A stretch of DNA of 64,000 bases from Notolepis coatsorum (GCA_963971535.1 OZ020589.1:86875796-86939795), one strand, 5' to 3'; shown: positions 1 through 11,019, numbered from the stretch's first letter. Made by a program: numbers and translations. Notes: generated by a model from the letters alone, not told the origin.

Positions 1-596
1 ACTTAGCTCACGTTGACGTCGACATTGAGACCACCTCGCGTACACAATTAATGACATGTTGCGGACAGCCATATCGGTGACAATGTTTAGCTTTTAGTGC
101 CAAATGATAAGAGTCTGAGGCGGAGTCTCAAAAGAGAATGTTGAATATTTATTGTGCAAAAATCACAACAGATCCGACTGCTACTGAAACGGAGCCTTGT
201 AATGTAGACAGACTGAGTAGGGTATATCTGCAGAGCCAGTGGGTAGCGAGTGCAGCAACGTATAATGTCCGTGTGGATCATTGGAGTAGGGTATATCTGC
301 AGTGCTGAAGCCCCATACTCATTGATTAATGATACTAATACAAATCTATACAATCACCTGTTGTTGAATAAATACCACTACTTTCTAGTTATTACTAAAA
401 AACAGTATATATAAAACAGTATTTGTTAAAAAAAATATATATATATATATATTTATAAAGAAATTATATAATATCGTTTTTTTATTTTTATTTTTTTTAT
501 GCACTGGTATCGGATAAGTATCGGTATCGACCGATACCCAAATCTTAGGTATCGGAATCGGATCGGAAAGGAAAAAATGGTATCGGAACATCTCTA
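1..596. mobile_element. hAT-type MITE, right part, cut by window edge
   Basis: This stretch matches, nearly base for base, the right half of the complete element at 20560-21637. The shared sequence covers the AT-rich core and the terminal block of repeated CGATA-type motifs, and it ends in the same terminus, GGAACATCTCTA. The left half and the left target duplication lie outside the window. No transposase frame is visible, so the copy is non-autonomous. Assignment to hAT rests on the complete copy, which has an 8-bp target duplication. Confidence 0.8.
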
Positions 597-661
597 CTCC
601 CTAGGCAAGATGTTAGATGCCAGGTACAAACAGAATAGATAGACATTGTATACATTTTAAG

Positions 662-1652
662 TAGGGATGCAAAAAAAATTTGCCACCGATACCGATTGTT
701 CAACTAACACAATCGGCCGATACCGATATTTGTGGCAAAAAAAATTGTTTAAATTATAATTTCTTTTTTGTAATTTTTTTTTTTTTATGAAACTACTGTA
801 TATTTGTGTTACAAATTGTGCTCACCGATATGAACATAGGCCTCTTTACTTACTTAAAAAAAGGAAACATCAAGAAATAGCACTATCTCTCTCCCAGTAT
901 GGTCTGCCGGGCTGCAGCTAGATACTAGTTCTCCCAGTATGGGCTGCAGCTGGATACTATTGTCTCAACCAGAGCTATCAACCAATGAAATTTTGATTGA
1001 CAGTCGATTCTGCCAATTACGTCACACACCGCTTGCACCCGCCTCTGCTGTTACCACCAATCGGCAAGCGCGTATACATTTTTTACTTCCGCTTTTGTCC
1101 GCCATTGATTTTGACGAGAGGTTTTCTACAACAACAACAAAGCGCGGCCGACGTTTAGCTTTTAGCTCCACAGGATGACTAAATGAGGCATAATGATTTT
1201 ACTGCAACGAATGTTATAATAAAACAAAGCCTTTCTATACATGTGTCTGATTGAAAACTTTATTAACAGATTGCAGAATGGGTAAAACTCAGGGCTCTAT
1301 GAGCAACGGAAGGAACTGAGCTAGTATGAATGCTTGCTACGTTCGGGTAAATAATATGCTGATGTTATTGAACGTGTAACACTAACTATATAACGTTAAT
1401 GCCACAAAACGAATGCATTTGTTAATCATAAGTAGTAACTTTGATGCAGTAGCTTGTGTGTGTGTGGGCCGGGGGCGGCGTTGTGCAGGTCGCGACGCGA
1501 CTGAATTGCCTTTTGACGCGACACAAATTGATGGATATTTATCGGCTACTGCCATCGGCACATTCAAGCTTATCGGCCGATAGGCCGATTGCAGTCAACA
1601 AGGCACTTATCGGCCGATACCGATACCCGACCGATACATCGGTGCACCCCTA
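662..1652. mobile_element. hAT-type MITE, complete, TSD ATTTTAAG
   Basis: The element begins TAGGGATGC and ends GCACCCCTA, so the termini are short imperfect inverted repeats. It is flanked by a perfect 8-bp duplication, ATTTTAAG, at 654-661 and 1653-1660. Subterminal regions are dense in GATA/TATC motifs of the ATCGGCCGATA type. The interior (about 980-1290) is the reverse complement of the interior of the differently ended element at 2393-3838. It includes a minus-strand LINE 3' tail near 1242-1290 (TTTATTAACAGATTGCAGAA). No transposase is encoded. Confidence 0.88.
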
Positions 1653-1760
1653 ATTTTAAGAGCAGAATTTAAACAGTATTTGAATATAACAGCATAGTTA
1701 AAAGTGGTTAAGGCTATAAAATACACAATTTGCTATTGGCAAGGTGGGGAAAATACAAAG

Positions 1761-2392
1761 TAGGGGTGGACGGTATAAACGGTATACGGTATAAATGGTA
1801 TTAATTTGCTCTACGGTATGGATTTTGACTATACCGTGTAACCGGTAGAGCAGCTCTAAAATAGCAATGACGTCATGTAACCACAGCGCGACTATTTCAA
1901 TCGCATTTGCCCCTAAAAATAGATAGAATTAGTCATAGATAATAGATATGTGCAAACTGGAAAAAGTTATTTAGGAGGCTTCGCGCAGTGGGCGTGTCAA
2001 CACGCAATTGTCATTTCATAATAAACACATATCACCGCGGCGCACAGCAAGTTTCAATTTCAGTTCCTGGCATTTTTAACCAGTGGAGAAAGGTAAGATA
2101 TTTCCCTATCGTTTTTCTTATATGAATTATTCTATGTTAATAAAACATACCTGGTGATCAACTACAGTTTGCTGTAAACATTACGATATGTGTGTAGTGT
2201 TATGATAACGACGGCTGCAGCGGGAGGACGGCTGCAGCAGTGGATTTGCGAATAGCATGCAGCTGCAGAGCCGCAGAGCCAGGGGCTCTTTCAGGTCTGG
2301 TCACAGGCCCGTCAAACAGCTCCCCCCCACCCAACGGCTGAATTGCCAATGGCTGAATTGGAGTATTGCACTGTACAATACTCCAATTCACT
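1761..2392. mobile_element. hAT-like terminus and mixed repeat fragments
   Basis: TAGGGGTGGACGGTATA at 1761 looks like a hAT terminus followed by ACGGTATA-type subterminal repeats, but no matching right end was found, so the copy is partial. From about 2200 the sequence resembles GC-rich CTGCAG-containing blocks seen again near 26980-27110 and 62370-62410. A perfect hairpin with 15-bp arms lies at 2354-2368 and 2376-2390 around the loop CACTGTA. No coding potential was recognised. Confidence 0.5.
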
Positions 2393-2845
2393 TAGGGCTG
2401 GGCGATATGACGATATTATATAAATATCGGGTACAGTTCATTAACGATACACTTTTTCAACGTATCGTGGATATCGTGATGTTTTGCCCAATCTGTCCAC
2501 ACGTTACTCGTTCATATCTCGGCCCGTGCTGAGATATGCCCATTCCGCGGTCTGTTAATAAAGTTTTCAATCAGACAGATGTATGGAAAGGCTTTTATTA
2601 TAACATTCGTTGTAGTAAAATCATTATGCCTCATTTAGTCATCCTGTGGAGCACTGGTCTCCTACTCGACGGCCGCGGGGAGCTAACGTTAGTAGCTTTG
2701 TTGATGTTCAGCACACAGGACATTCAGGAAGTCAAAAACTAATAGCGCTTGCCGATTGGTGCTAAGAACAGCAGGGCGGGTGCAAGCGCTGTGACGTAAT
2801 TGGCAGACTCGACTGTCAATCAAAATTATTATGTTTCCGTCAGAA

Positions 2846-2990
2846 TGAACGAATGAAAACTTTATTAAAAGGTTGCAGAATGGGTACAATACAGTACAGG
2901 AGGATGAAGACCAGAAAAAGACTTTCGGCTTTTTTACATAAGGGTCCTCCATTTTCAATTCATCAAAACATTTAGAGACATACATATATA
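2846..2990 (-). mobile_element. LINE or SINE 3' end fragment
   Basis: Read on the minus strand, this ends with ...CCCATTCTGCAACC, then TTTAATAAAGTTTTCATTCG and a short ATTC-type tail. The same 3' end recurs at 3020-3200, 18790-18885 and 61593-61986. The repeated end with a variable tetranucleotide tail indicates non-LTR retroposition. No coding sequence remains and the family was not identified. Confidence 0.6.
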
Positions 2991-3019
2991 CAGTAGTTTC
3001 ATAAAAATGCTAAAATGCT

Positions 3020-3200
3020 ATTGATTGATTGATTTAAAACTTTATTAACATATTGCAGAATGGGTACAGTACAGCTCAATACATACAATTGTTAAGGGGA
3101 TGCAGACCAGAGAAAGACTTTAGTCTTGTTTACATCAGGGTCCCCCATTTTCAATTCATCATATTTCATATCTAAATCATATAATATCTCATTGCTAAAT
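3020..3200 (-). mobile_element. LINE or SINE 3' end fragment with ATTG tail
   Basis: This is a second minus-strand copy of the 3' end seen at 2846-2990, here with a (CAAT)n tail (ATTGATTGATTG on the plus strand at about 3020-3032). Body sequence including AATTGAAAATGGGGGACCC on the minus strand matches the copy at 61593-61986 in the opposite orientation. It lies inside the hAT element 2393-3838 and probably travelled with it. Confidence 0.6.
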
Positions 3201-3423
3201 ATATGCAATATATAATCTAATAATCTAAATCTAATATATAATATAAAAATGCTAAATGCATGGGTATTTTATTTTGTCTTTAATGTTAGCTTGCAAACTC
3301 AAATACTGTCTTGGTAAGCCTCATAATGAATTGTTTGGGGTAAAAAAGAAAAACATCGTGATGTGTATCGTGTATCGCCGAAAGGTCAGAAAATATCGTG
3401 ATATCATATTTAGGCCATATCGC

Positions 3424-3821
3424 TAGGGATGGGTACCTTTCACATTTGAACCGATACCGGTACCTGTGAATCGATACCGGTACCCAACGGTACCTTTTTT
3501 CGGTACTTTAGTCTCAAGAAATTTGATTTACCTACCTCAGTCGTAAAAAAAAATCCAAACTTCAAATAACTAAAATTTCGACAGTTTTCGGCTTGTCATT
3601 GCTCCGACTGCTTTGTTGTTGAATCAAGTCAAATCCTAGGTAAGCATATATTGTGCGTGTGAACGTTGACATAAAAAAAAAGAGTAAAAAAAGAGTAAAA
3701 AAAAAAGTAATAAAGTTTAAAAAAAAAAAAAAAATCGGTTTCTCACTTGATTCGATACTCGGTAGTACCGACGTGTTTCGGTTCGGTACCTCAAAAGTAC
3801 CGAATTCGGTACCCATCCCTA
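3424..3821. mobile_element. hAT-type MITE, complete, TSD CATATCGC
   Basis: The 398-bp element begins TAGGGATGGGTACC and ends GGTACCCATCCCTA. These perfect terminal inverted repeats are followed by many GGTACC-like motifs. The 8-bp duplication CATATCGC is perfect at 3416-3423 and 3822-3829. Removing the element plus one duplication restores the 2393-3838 host element, so it inserted second. A related copy at 40013-40603 is an inverted-dimer version of this core. Confidence 0.92.
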
Positions 3822-3838
3822 CATATCGCCCAGCCCTA

Positions 3839-4290
3839 ATTGCACTCTTCCACAGCCAGACACTCACATCACATCTTAACTGTAAACAATCATTCTTCAC
3901 ATACCACGAGAGATAAACATATTTCTTCATTCATATCAACAGTCACAAAACATTCATCCAAACTTTATCTGACTTGCTTTCACGCAAACCAGTGCAGCAC
4001 GTCACTATTCTGCTGACGTCATTCATCTAAGCCAATGGGAGGTCACATTGTTCAGTCATACCACAACAATGAGAGATGTCGATATTCAACCAAACTCCCC
4101 AGTGATCCAAAACAGGAAGTAAAAAACGTTCATTCTTATCGGCAACCTTCCTCATTATATGCCAAACCAGCTTGATTTTTTTAAATCTGCTTTCACACTT
4201 ACATTCACACCTCTCACCCAAACTTACTTCATGTCATTAATCCTTACGTAAACCACTTCCCCGCACGTAAATTGAATCTAACGTCACACG
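3839..4290. other. No gene recognised; transposon flank
   Basis: This is mixed-composition sequence between two transposons. No splice-bounded exon, tail or terminal repeat was recognised. It continues after the hAT insertion at 5948. Confidence 0.5.
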
Positions 4291-5947
4291 CAGGGGAGGA
4301 AATTAGGCCACTTTACTCGCCAAATGCGAGTATTTTTTACGTTTGGCGAGTGATTCATGAAGAACACTCGCCAGTCTGGCGAGTACTAGTAATTACAAAA
4401 CAAAACAAAAAAATCATTCTGCAATCTGCTGATTCGCTCACTGGCACAAGCCGAAATCTGACTCCCCCCTTGATTCCTCCCATTTGCGCATCATAATAAT
4501 CCGACCATAACCAATGAACATCATCGTTGTACAGATGCGCTCTAAGCTCCTCCAATGAACACTCGTTTTCTAGAAGATGTCGCGCATCTAGGGGAAGTGG
4601 ACAGACCACTGCGCGCAGACCTACAAACTCCTGTCACCGGCTTGACAACGTAGACAAACTTAGACAAAAACACATTGTGGATGAAAATAATTGCATGTAG
4701 AGTCGTCGCTTTCGGATATCAGTGCGGTCTGACATGGGGACGAACAACAGCACACAACGTTCTCCTTCGAGTCGGATGAGAATGACAAGTGGACGTGAGG
4801 CTAACCAGCATTAGCCGGCTAGCTACCTAGCATCAAGCTACCATAACGCGCATTCAACATAGTGGACTATACTGAGCGGCTTTGCTTAAATGCAGCCGAG
4901 TGACATTTTATTATTACCGGGTTTCCCCCCATATCACCACTCGCCCATATGCCCTTCACAACGGTGATGTTGTCATACACTTGGCATTCAGAATACACCT
5001 GCTGAACCCCTAGCGTTGTCAACTTGTCATGAGATTCGGTTCCAATGTATTGTCATCATACAGCACAAGTACAGTACAACCAGAATACGTTTGGTATCCA
5101 ACCAGAGTGCAAATGTAACAAGTCAAGTTCAAGTTGTTTTATTTAGCTATTACATTACAGTGAAATGCTTGGTTCTTTCACTGCCCAGCCCAGTCCAACC
5201 TAGACCAGCCCAAACCAGTCCAATGGTCCCAACCCAGTCCAACCTAGACCAGCCCAACCCAGTCCAACCCAACCCAGTCCAACCTAGACCAGCCCAACCC
5301 AACCCAGTCCAACCTAGACCAGCCCAACCCAGTCCAACCTAGACCAGCCCAACCCAGTCCAACCTAGACCAGTCCAGTCCAGCCCAGCATCTTTCACTGC
5401 CTAGTTCAGCCCAACCCAGCCCAGCATCTTTCACTGCCTAGTTCAGCCCAACCCAGCCCAGCATCTTTCACTGCCTAGTTCAGCCCAACCCAGTCCAGCC
5501 CAGCATCTTTCACAGCCCAGTTCAGCCCAACCCAGTCCAGCCCAGCATCTTTCACTGCCTAGTTCAGCCCAACCCAGTCCAGCCCAGCATCTTTCACGGC
5601 CCAGTTCAGCCCAACCCAGTCCAGAATAGTTCCCTCTTTCATGTTAATATGTGATATCCTAATATTTTGAAGAGTAGAGACAGTGTGATTAATACATGTT
5701 GTATGCTAATATTGTGGAGAGTAGAGACACTTATTAATGTTTTATGCTAATAAATATTTTAAAGAGTAGAGACACGGTGTGATTATTATTACTATGATTG
5801 AAAATCAATTTTGACGAAGACATACAAAGAAGTAATTATCACAATTAGCGATTTATTTTTGGCTGGTAAAAAAATCAGTTTGGCTGGTAAAAAAAATCAT
5901 CTACTCGCCAGTTGGCTGGTAAGCCAAAAAGTTAGTTTCCTCCCCTG
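4291..5947. mobile_element. hAT-type element, complete, TSD GTCACACG
   Basis: The element begins CAGGGGAGGAAATTAG and ends TTTCCTCCCCTG. The terminal repeats are followed by a subterminal motif of the ACTCGCCA type. The 8-bp duplication GTCACACG is perfect at 4283-4290 and 5948-5955. A proline-rich-looking frame in the interior is only the translation of a minisatellite (5176-5625). No transposase motif was seen. The terminus resembles the CAGGG(G)GCGAAATTAAC ends at 8317 and 13981, so these are probably related families. Confidence 0.9.
5176..5625. repeat. Two-part minisatellite
   Basis: The left part (to about 5378) is a variable tandem array of a roughly 25-bp unit containing CCAGTCCAACCTAGACCAGC. 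The right part repeats a roughly 43-53-bp unit containing CAGCATCTTTCACTGCC followed by TAGTTCAGCCCAACCCAG. The two units share the CAGCCCAACCCAG segment, so the second may be a longer higher-order version of the first. The array lies wholly inside the hAT element 4291-5947. Confidence 0.9.
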
Positions 5948-6587
5948 GTCACACGTTAAGCCAAAGCCGAAGATTTTCGTCCGCCATCCCGTTTTAAACA
6001 GCGTAAATATGACATTTCTCTTCGTTTTTAAAGCAATCAATTCATATTCGCCAACTCCTACACATCATAGCTAGTATCCCTCCGTTTTTTTTTTTTTTTT
6101 TATGTACAGTTTTTCTTTATTTTCCCTTTTCAACATGAAACAAGACAACACAATACAATAACAATACTAATAAACAAATCCCTCCGTTTTTAATAACAAT
6201 CCGACCGTCGCAACATATTCTAAACACATAATATTCGCTGACGTCCTGTTTTCCACCGTGTGAGAAGACATTGAAATCAGCTCGGCATACTTTACACTGC
6301 TGCCAGTGTAAAAATTAATAAGTACAAAATACGTGCCAATTCGTGAACCGTGAACAGGGCGTGAAGAAGGTTGAAAAAACAGGAGAATCCCGGGAAAAAC
6401 GGTAGGGTTGACAGCTATGCCTCCTACCCCTCCCGCACCTGTTTCTGTATGCTGCATGTAAACAGAGGACAGTCACCGTGACGTTAGTCTAGTCAGAGGG
6501 ACCTCCGTGAGCTAATGTTAGCTACTGTTACAAAATGACCCAGTCAACTATTCACTTTTAGTTTAATACATGAGGCATTGTGTAACG
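5948..6587. other. No gene recognised; repeat-rich flank
   Basis: No exon or structural RNA was recognised. The stretch contains a short poly(A)-tailed insertion at 6090-6177. From about 6480 it is similar to the core shared by 10888-12592, 13981-15036 and 19385-20338, so an older element begins in this interval. Its left terminus could not be placed. Confidence 0.5.
6090..6177 (-). mobile_element. Short poly(A) retroposed insertion with 14-bp TSD
   Basis: On the minus strand this 88-bp segment ends with an AATAAAG signal-like stretch and about a dozen A residues. It is bracketed by a perfect duplication, ATCCCTCCGTTTTT, at 6076-6089 and 6178-6191. The structure is that of target-primed, LINE-mediated retroposition of the last bases of a transcript. 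The source transcript was not recognised. Confidence 0.75.
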
Positions 6588-6972
6588 CAGTGGTTCTCAA
6601 ACTTTTTACACCAAGTACCACCTGAGAACGTAGCTGGCTCTCCAAGTACCACCATATGACAGGCGTTAAAATACAGTCTATTCAGCTATGCACAGTTCAC
6701 GCAGGAGGCAAATGTATTATTTATTGTTAACTTTTGTCAGACACAGCCACAATGTACAAAGGGTTAGCACTAGAACTAGCAAACGCTTCCATACAACTCA
6801 TACAATGCAAGGGGCATTGAGAACATAATAACTAACATTCTCACATAGCAAGTGAGAAAATTAAGAACAACTGTATTTCAGCAAATGTACTTAATTATCT
6901 CTCTATCTCTCTCTCTCTCTCTCTCACACAGCAAGCAATTGTCCGTCATTCTCTCTCTCTCACACTCACACA

Positions 6973-7038
<66 letters not shown>

Positions 7039-7720
7039 TATTTGGTTACAAAACCTTAATTTCCTGCATTCTGGTGCAGGAATTTTTGAAATTTTACCCT
7101 TTAAATGCCAGTGTTTGTGATGGGCATCACAAATTATTGTAAAAAAGAAAAGAAAACGCATATTCAATACATTTTTGAATGTTTACCCTTTAAATGCCAG
7201 TTTGTGTGATGGCATCACAAATTATTGTTAAAAAAAACACACAAAAAGTAAAATATTTTCAATATATCAAATGCAAAGTAAATTTTTCTGGGGGGGATTA
7301 TTACAGGCTAGGCATGTGTCAATGATTAGCAGCAACACATATTTTGATGGATTTTTTGTAATGTCAGATTTAACACCAGCTCTTTTCAGAAAAGTGAGAG
7401 TATTTAATTTTTTATCTGACATTACAAGAAATCTAAAAATAAATTGTTATGATCAGGGCTGAAGTTGAATTAAAGATTTATGACTGTTTAGACTGCATTA
7501 CTCTCTGTCACAGTGATCTCCTGGTTATTCCCCACTTAGATTATCTAACTATCGCGCCGCCGCAACCAGAAACACTGGCCTGGCCTGCTTCTAAGTTCAG
7601 TGGCCTGACTGCAAATTTTTTATTTTTATTTTTTAGCTTTTTTGGAAATGTTTTCAAGTACCACTAGCAGTACCACCAAGTACCACTAGTGGTACGCGTA
7701 CCACAGTTTGAGAACCACTG
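6588..7720. mobile_element. hAT-type element, complete, TSD GTGTAACG
   Basis: The element begins CAGTGGTTCTCAAACTTTTT and ends AGTTTGAGAACCACTG, the classic hAT/Charlie-like terminus. It has repeated subterminal AAGTACCAC motifs. The 8-bp duplication GTGTAACG is perfect at 6580-6587 and 7721-7728. The interior holds (CT)n and (CA)n runs and a paired AATGCCAGT...GATGG repeat near 7100-7225. No transposase frame of useful length is present. Confidence 0.93.
6961..7036. repeat. (CA)n microsatellite
   Basis: This is an almost pure CA dinucleotide run of about 76 bp, preceded by (CT)n tracts, inside the hAT element 6588-7720. Confidence 0.97.
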
Positions 7721-7728
7721 GTGTAACG

Positions 7729-8317
7729 TTATCCAGCCGGCTAGCTACTGATAGCTCCCGACATCAACAACTGCTCCAGCAAGTGTCCAGTGCATAATAC
7801 CTCCGTTGGCTAGGTAGCTCATGTTAGCCCACGTTAGCTCACTAGTCACTACGAAATGTCCCAGTAAACTAAATAGTTCAGAGGCGTTGTCTCAACGCCA
7901 TCCAGCAGTAGCTACAGATAGCTCCTGACATCAATGTCCTACAACATGCGTATTCGAGCCCCTGGCTTACATCGCATGAGGGCTGCTGAATAGGGTCCAG
8001 CTGGAGCGCAGGAGAATCCTTTCATGCTGAATGTAGAGTTTAGGGTCCAGCTGCAGCGCCAGAGAATCCTTGCTGGAGCTGGAGGCCACTCGAGTATACA
8101 CACAGACAGTGGAGCTGTTTGCAGACAGCAAGGTGGCGATGTCTTGCAGATAATACAACTACAAGTATGATTATATAATATATATATTTTATTAAAATAA
8201 AATAATTTTTTTTTTTAATAAAAAAAAAGTTGGCAGGTAAGAAATATGCTTGGCGGGTAGATTCTTCCCATCTACCCGCCACTGGCCGGTGAGTCAAAAA
8301 GTTAATTTCGCCCCCTG
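7729..8317. mobile_element. hAT-like element, right part, ends CGCCCCCTG
   Basis: The right terminus reads AAAAGTTAATTTCGCCCCCTG in two overlapping motifs and is the reverse complement of the start of the complete element at 13981. The subterminal region has the same ACCCGCCA motifs, and the interior core matches 13981-15036 and 19385-20338. The left end was not found between 5948 and 6588. The core seems to begin near 6480 and is interrupted by the element 6588-7720. The following GACACGCT has no visible partner upstream. Confidence 0.65.
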
Positions 8318-8716
8318 GACACGCTGATATATAGGTGAAAAGAGCTCTGATTATCCCAAGACTGGTAAAATAGATTCCTTACCTCAGATCAGATGTTCTC
8401 CAAAAAGATTATTCCAATTCCTGATCGCCATTCCAAATATCGATCGCGTTTATTGATCCAATGCTGGGTACTGGAAATACATAATCCACGCTGTTCTGAG
8501 GGTGGGCAATGACTGGGATCGTCTCCGGTTACATGCCTGACAAGTAGGGATGGGAATCGAAAACCGGTTCCCGTTGGGAGCCGGTTCCTAATTGTCCGAT
8601 TCCTGGAATCGCATGCCTCCGTGACTATCGATTCCTCTTATCGCTGCCAGGTTTTTCCTGCAGTTGCGCATAACGTTAGCATGCAGCCATATAGAGCAGA
8701 CTATTTGATTCCTTAA

Positions 8717-9496
8717 TAGGGTTGGGCATCGTTTGGATTTGAACGATTCCGGTTCCGATTCTCCATATCGATTACTGTTTTTTTTTTTTTTTTTGATCTT
8801 TTCCCCCCTCCATTTTCCTCCGATTTTCTCCCATCCCAATGTTAGTCGTATGCCAATTCCCAATCCCTTCCTGGTCGCTGCGCACTTACCCCCCACAGTC
8901 TGATCATCTGGGAGAGTGGAGGCTATCACGTGCTTCCTCCGACACACGTCCAGCCAATCAACCGCTTCTTTTCACCTGGCAGCGCGGATCCTCCCTGAGA
9001 GGGCGTAGCGTGTGGAAGGATCACACTATCCCACTCAGGTCCTATCCGCGCTTAGCAGGCGCCCCGACCGAACTGTAGGAGTCGCTGTTTACAACGACCC
9101 GGACCCACCCCGCCAGCTTCTCCCACCCTCTAATACAGCCAATTGTATTAGTGTGAACGGCCAGCCAAGCTGGTGACAACCCCGGAGCTGTGCTCACAGC
9201 TTCGGGGTTGGTGACGAACGCAATCTCCGCTACGCCACCTAACCGCCTCGATTCCTGTTCTGAACGATTCTCGGTTCCGATTCTTTGAGGTGCAGGTCAC
9301 AGCTTATTTAGCAGGAGATTTTATTTTTATTTATTCTTTTACATTTTTTTCATACTATTCACATTTTCAGTTGACTTGATACAGTTTAATTTGGTTGCTG
9401 TACTGTAACTACTAGGGTATTAATTAACAAAGTAAAAAAAAAACGGAAGTTAGGAACCGGAGCCTAATTAGAACCAGTTTTCGGTGCCCAACCCTA
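8717..9496. mobile_element. hAT-type MITE, TSD TTCCTTAA, carrying a SINE
   Basis: The element begins TAGGGTTGGGCATCG and ends CGGTGCCCAACCCTA. Perfect 8-bp duplications TTCCTTAA lie at 8709-8716 and 9497-9504. Subterminal motifs are of the ACGATTCCGGTTCCGATTC type. About 470 of its 780 bp is a SINE at 8778-9248 inserted later. Confidence 0.92.
8778..9248 (-). mobile_element. tRNA-derived SINE
   Basis: On the minus strand it begins AGGCGGTTAGGTGGCGTAGC, in the position of an A box, and ends in a GGAGAAAAT-type region with a run of A residues. It aligns with the better-preserved plus-strand copy at 23260-23739. The B-box region is decayed (GGGTTGTCACC rather than GGGTTCGACTC). Flanking 9-mers CGATTACTG (8769-8777) and CGATTCCTG (9249-9257) agree at eight positions, as expected for LINE-mobilised insertion. 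Confidence 0.82.
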
Positions 9497-10037
9497 TTCC
9501 TTAAGGGCTCGAAATTGCCTGGTTTTTGGTCATATGCTCCCGAAACTCTCCTGCTGTTTGACTGTTTCTAAGTGCAGTGATTGAAAACTACTCGAATGCT
9601 TTAGAACCGAGTCATTCATTTAATTCGGGGCAACCTACCAGCCGCGGAGCTAACGCTAACTAACCAAGCTCATACAGACACACAGAGAGAGATAACAGCT
9701 GACAGCAGGTAGTACAGGTACCAATACAAAAGGGTGGGGGCTGTTGTACATCCCCGAAAGCCACCGTTTGTCCTTAGTATCTCCTCCGGGAATATGTTTG
9801 ATAACTCCGGGTTGGTTAGCTGGCTGTAGCACGCTGGCTGGTTGCATAGCGACAGCAGCTGATCTTTCGTGTAAACAAAGGACGCTCCGGTCAGCTGTTG
9901 TCCGCTCGAGAGTTGAAAAAGTAATTCCCCCATCAGCCAGATGGACAAAAACTCTTCTAAAACTATTCTAAACTGCATGTTTAGAAGGGCACGGCTTAAA
10001 TAAATAAGGACTAGTGTCCAGGTAGCTTATAGCTTAT

Positions 10038-10564
10038 CCGCAACAGTAAGTGACTTCCGGGGTAGGCCTGATTGGCCCCGACAGGCACGTGACGCGCAAC
10101 TTTCTCTGCCGCGCGGCACGCTCCGCGGAGCGGAGCGGCAGAGCTTGCGGAATGATGTAACCGTCCAAATCCGCTATGACTTTCATTCGGCGCTTTAGCT
10201 CACCTCGCAGAGCAGCGGTCCTGCGATCCTGCGGTCCGTTGTTGACGAGTTCGAATCCCATCGAATTTATTTTTTTTAACGTGATTTTTTTTTTTTACGT
10301 GTATTCTTTCGCCGGTTAAGGTTAGGCATGGTTAAGGTTAAGGTTAAGGTTAGGCATTGTTTCGGAGTTGGTTAAGGTTAGAACGGTTAAGTTTAGGCGC
10401 TGTTAAGAAGCTGGTTAAGGTTAGAGTTTGTGTTAGAGAATGGCAATAGACAGCCTATTTCCGCGCGACAGCTCTCAGCAGCCTCGTTGCGCGTCCTGAG
10501 TTTGCCGCGTCACGTGCCTGTCGGGGCCAATCAGGCCTACCCCGGAAGTCACTTACTGTTGCGG
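10038..10564. mobile_element. Element with perfect 59-bp terminal inverted repeats
   Basis: Positions 10038-10096 and 10506-10564 are exact inverted copies over 59 bases, beginning CCGCAACAGTAAGTGACTTC. The interior contains a tRNA-like stretch (about 10196-10262). It has a GCTC...GAGC D-arm-like pair and a GAGTTCGAATCCC B-box-like motif. A run of GGTTAA/GGTTAG repeats follows at about 10310-10425. No convincing target duplication was found at the outer edges and no protein is encoded. The superfamily is unassigned; the perfect arms suggest a young copy or recent gene conversion. Confidence 0.75.
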
Positions 10565-10887
10565 AACAGTTACACGCGTCCAGGTAAAAAGAATATGTAC
10601 AATAAAGTCGTAGAACTTGACAAAAAGTACAGAACGGGTAGAGCGATCTGCAGCAGCGGCCGTCTCAGGCGACGCATGCGCATTAAGGCTGTCCCCGGCC
10701 CGAACCCTGTTTTTAGGGTTCGAACGTTCGCCAGGGTTTTTCGAACGAACGTTCGAACGTTAGTTTTTTTTATTAATTAATTGTATTATTATAGATTTTA
10801 CGGGGGCATTGCATAGTCTATCGGTGAAAAAAAATTTGTTTACAGTGGTGGCTGTTCATGTAAACATGTAAACAAAGCACTCAGAAG

Positions 10888-10982
10888 TAGGGATGCCCGG
10901 ATCACGTTTTTTGCCACAGATACCGATCACCGATCGTCTTGAGTCATATCGGCCGATACCGATCCGATATCGATCGTTTTTG

Positions 10983-11019
<37 letters not shown>

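Larger units (their letters stand above)
2393..3838. mobile_element. hAT-type MITE interrupted by a second hAT
   Basis: The element begins TAGGGCTGGGCGATATGACG and ends CATATCGCCCAGCCCTA. These termini are inverted repeats containing a GCGATAT motif. The flanking 8-mers AATTCACT (2385-2392) and ATTGCACT (3839-3846) agree at six of eight positions, which fits an aged duplication. It is split by a second insertion at 3424-3821. The interior carries two minus-strand LINE 3' ends and shares its core with 662-1652. No transposase frame is present. Confidence 0.82.

Noticed and set aside
5016-5342. Proline-rich frame of 108 codons
   Set aside because: The repetitive protein simply reads the CCAACCCAGTCC minisatellite.
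5176-5625. Possible CRISPR-like direct repeats
   Set aside because: The units are contiguous and variable, without unique spacers, inside a eukaryotic transposon.
10310-10425. Telomere-like GGTTAA/GGTTAG repeats
   Set aside because: They are interrupted, short and enclosed by a transposon-like inverted repeat. They are not TTAGGG arrays and are no evidence of a chromosome end.
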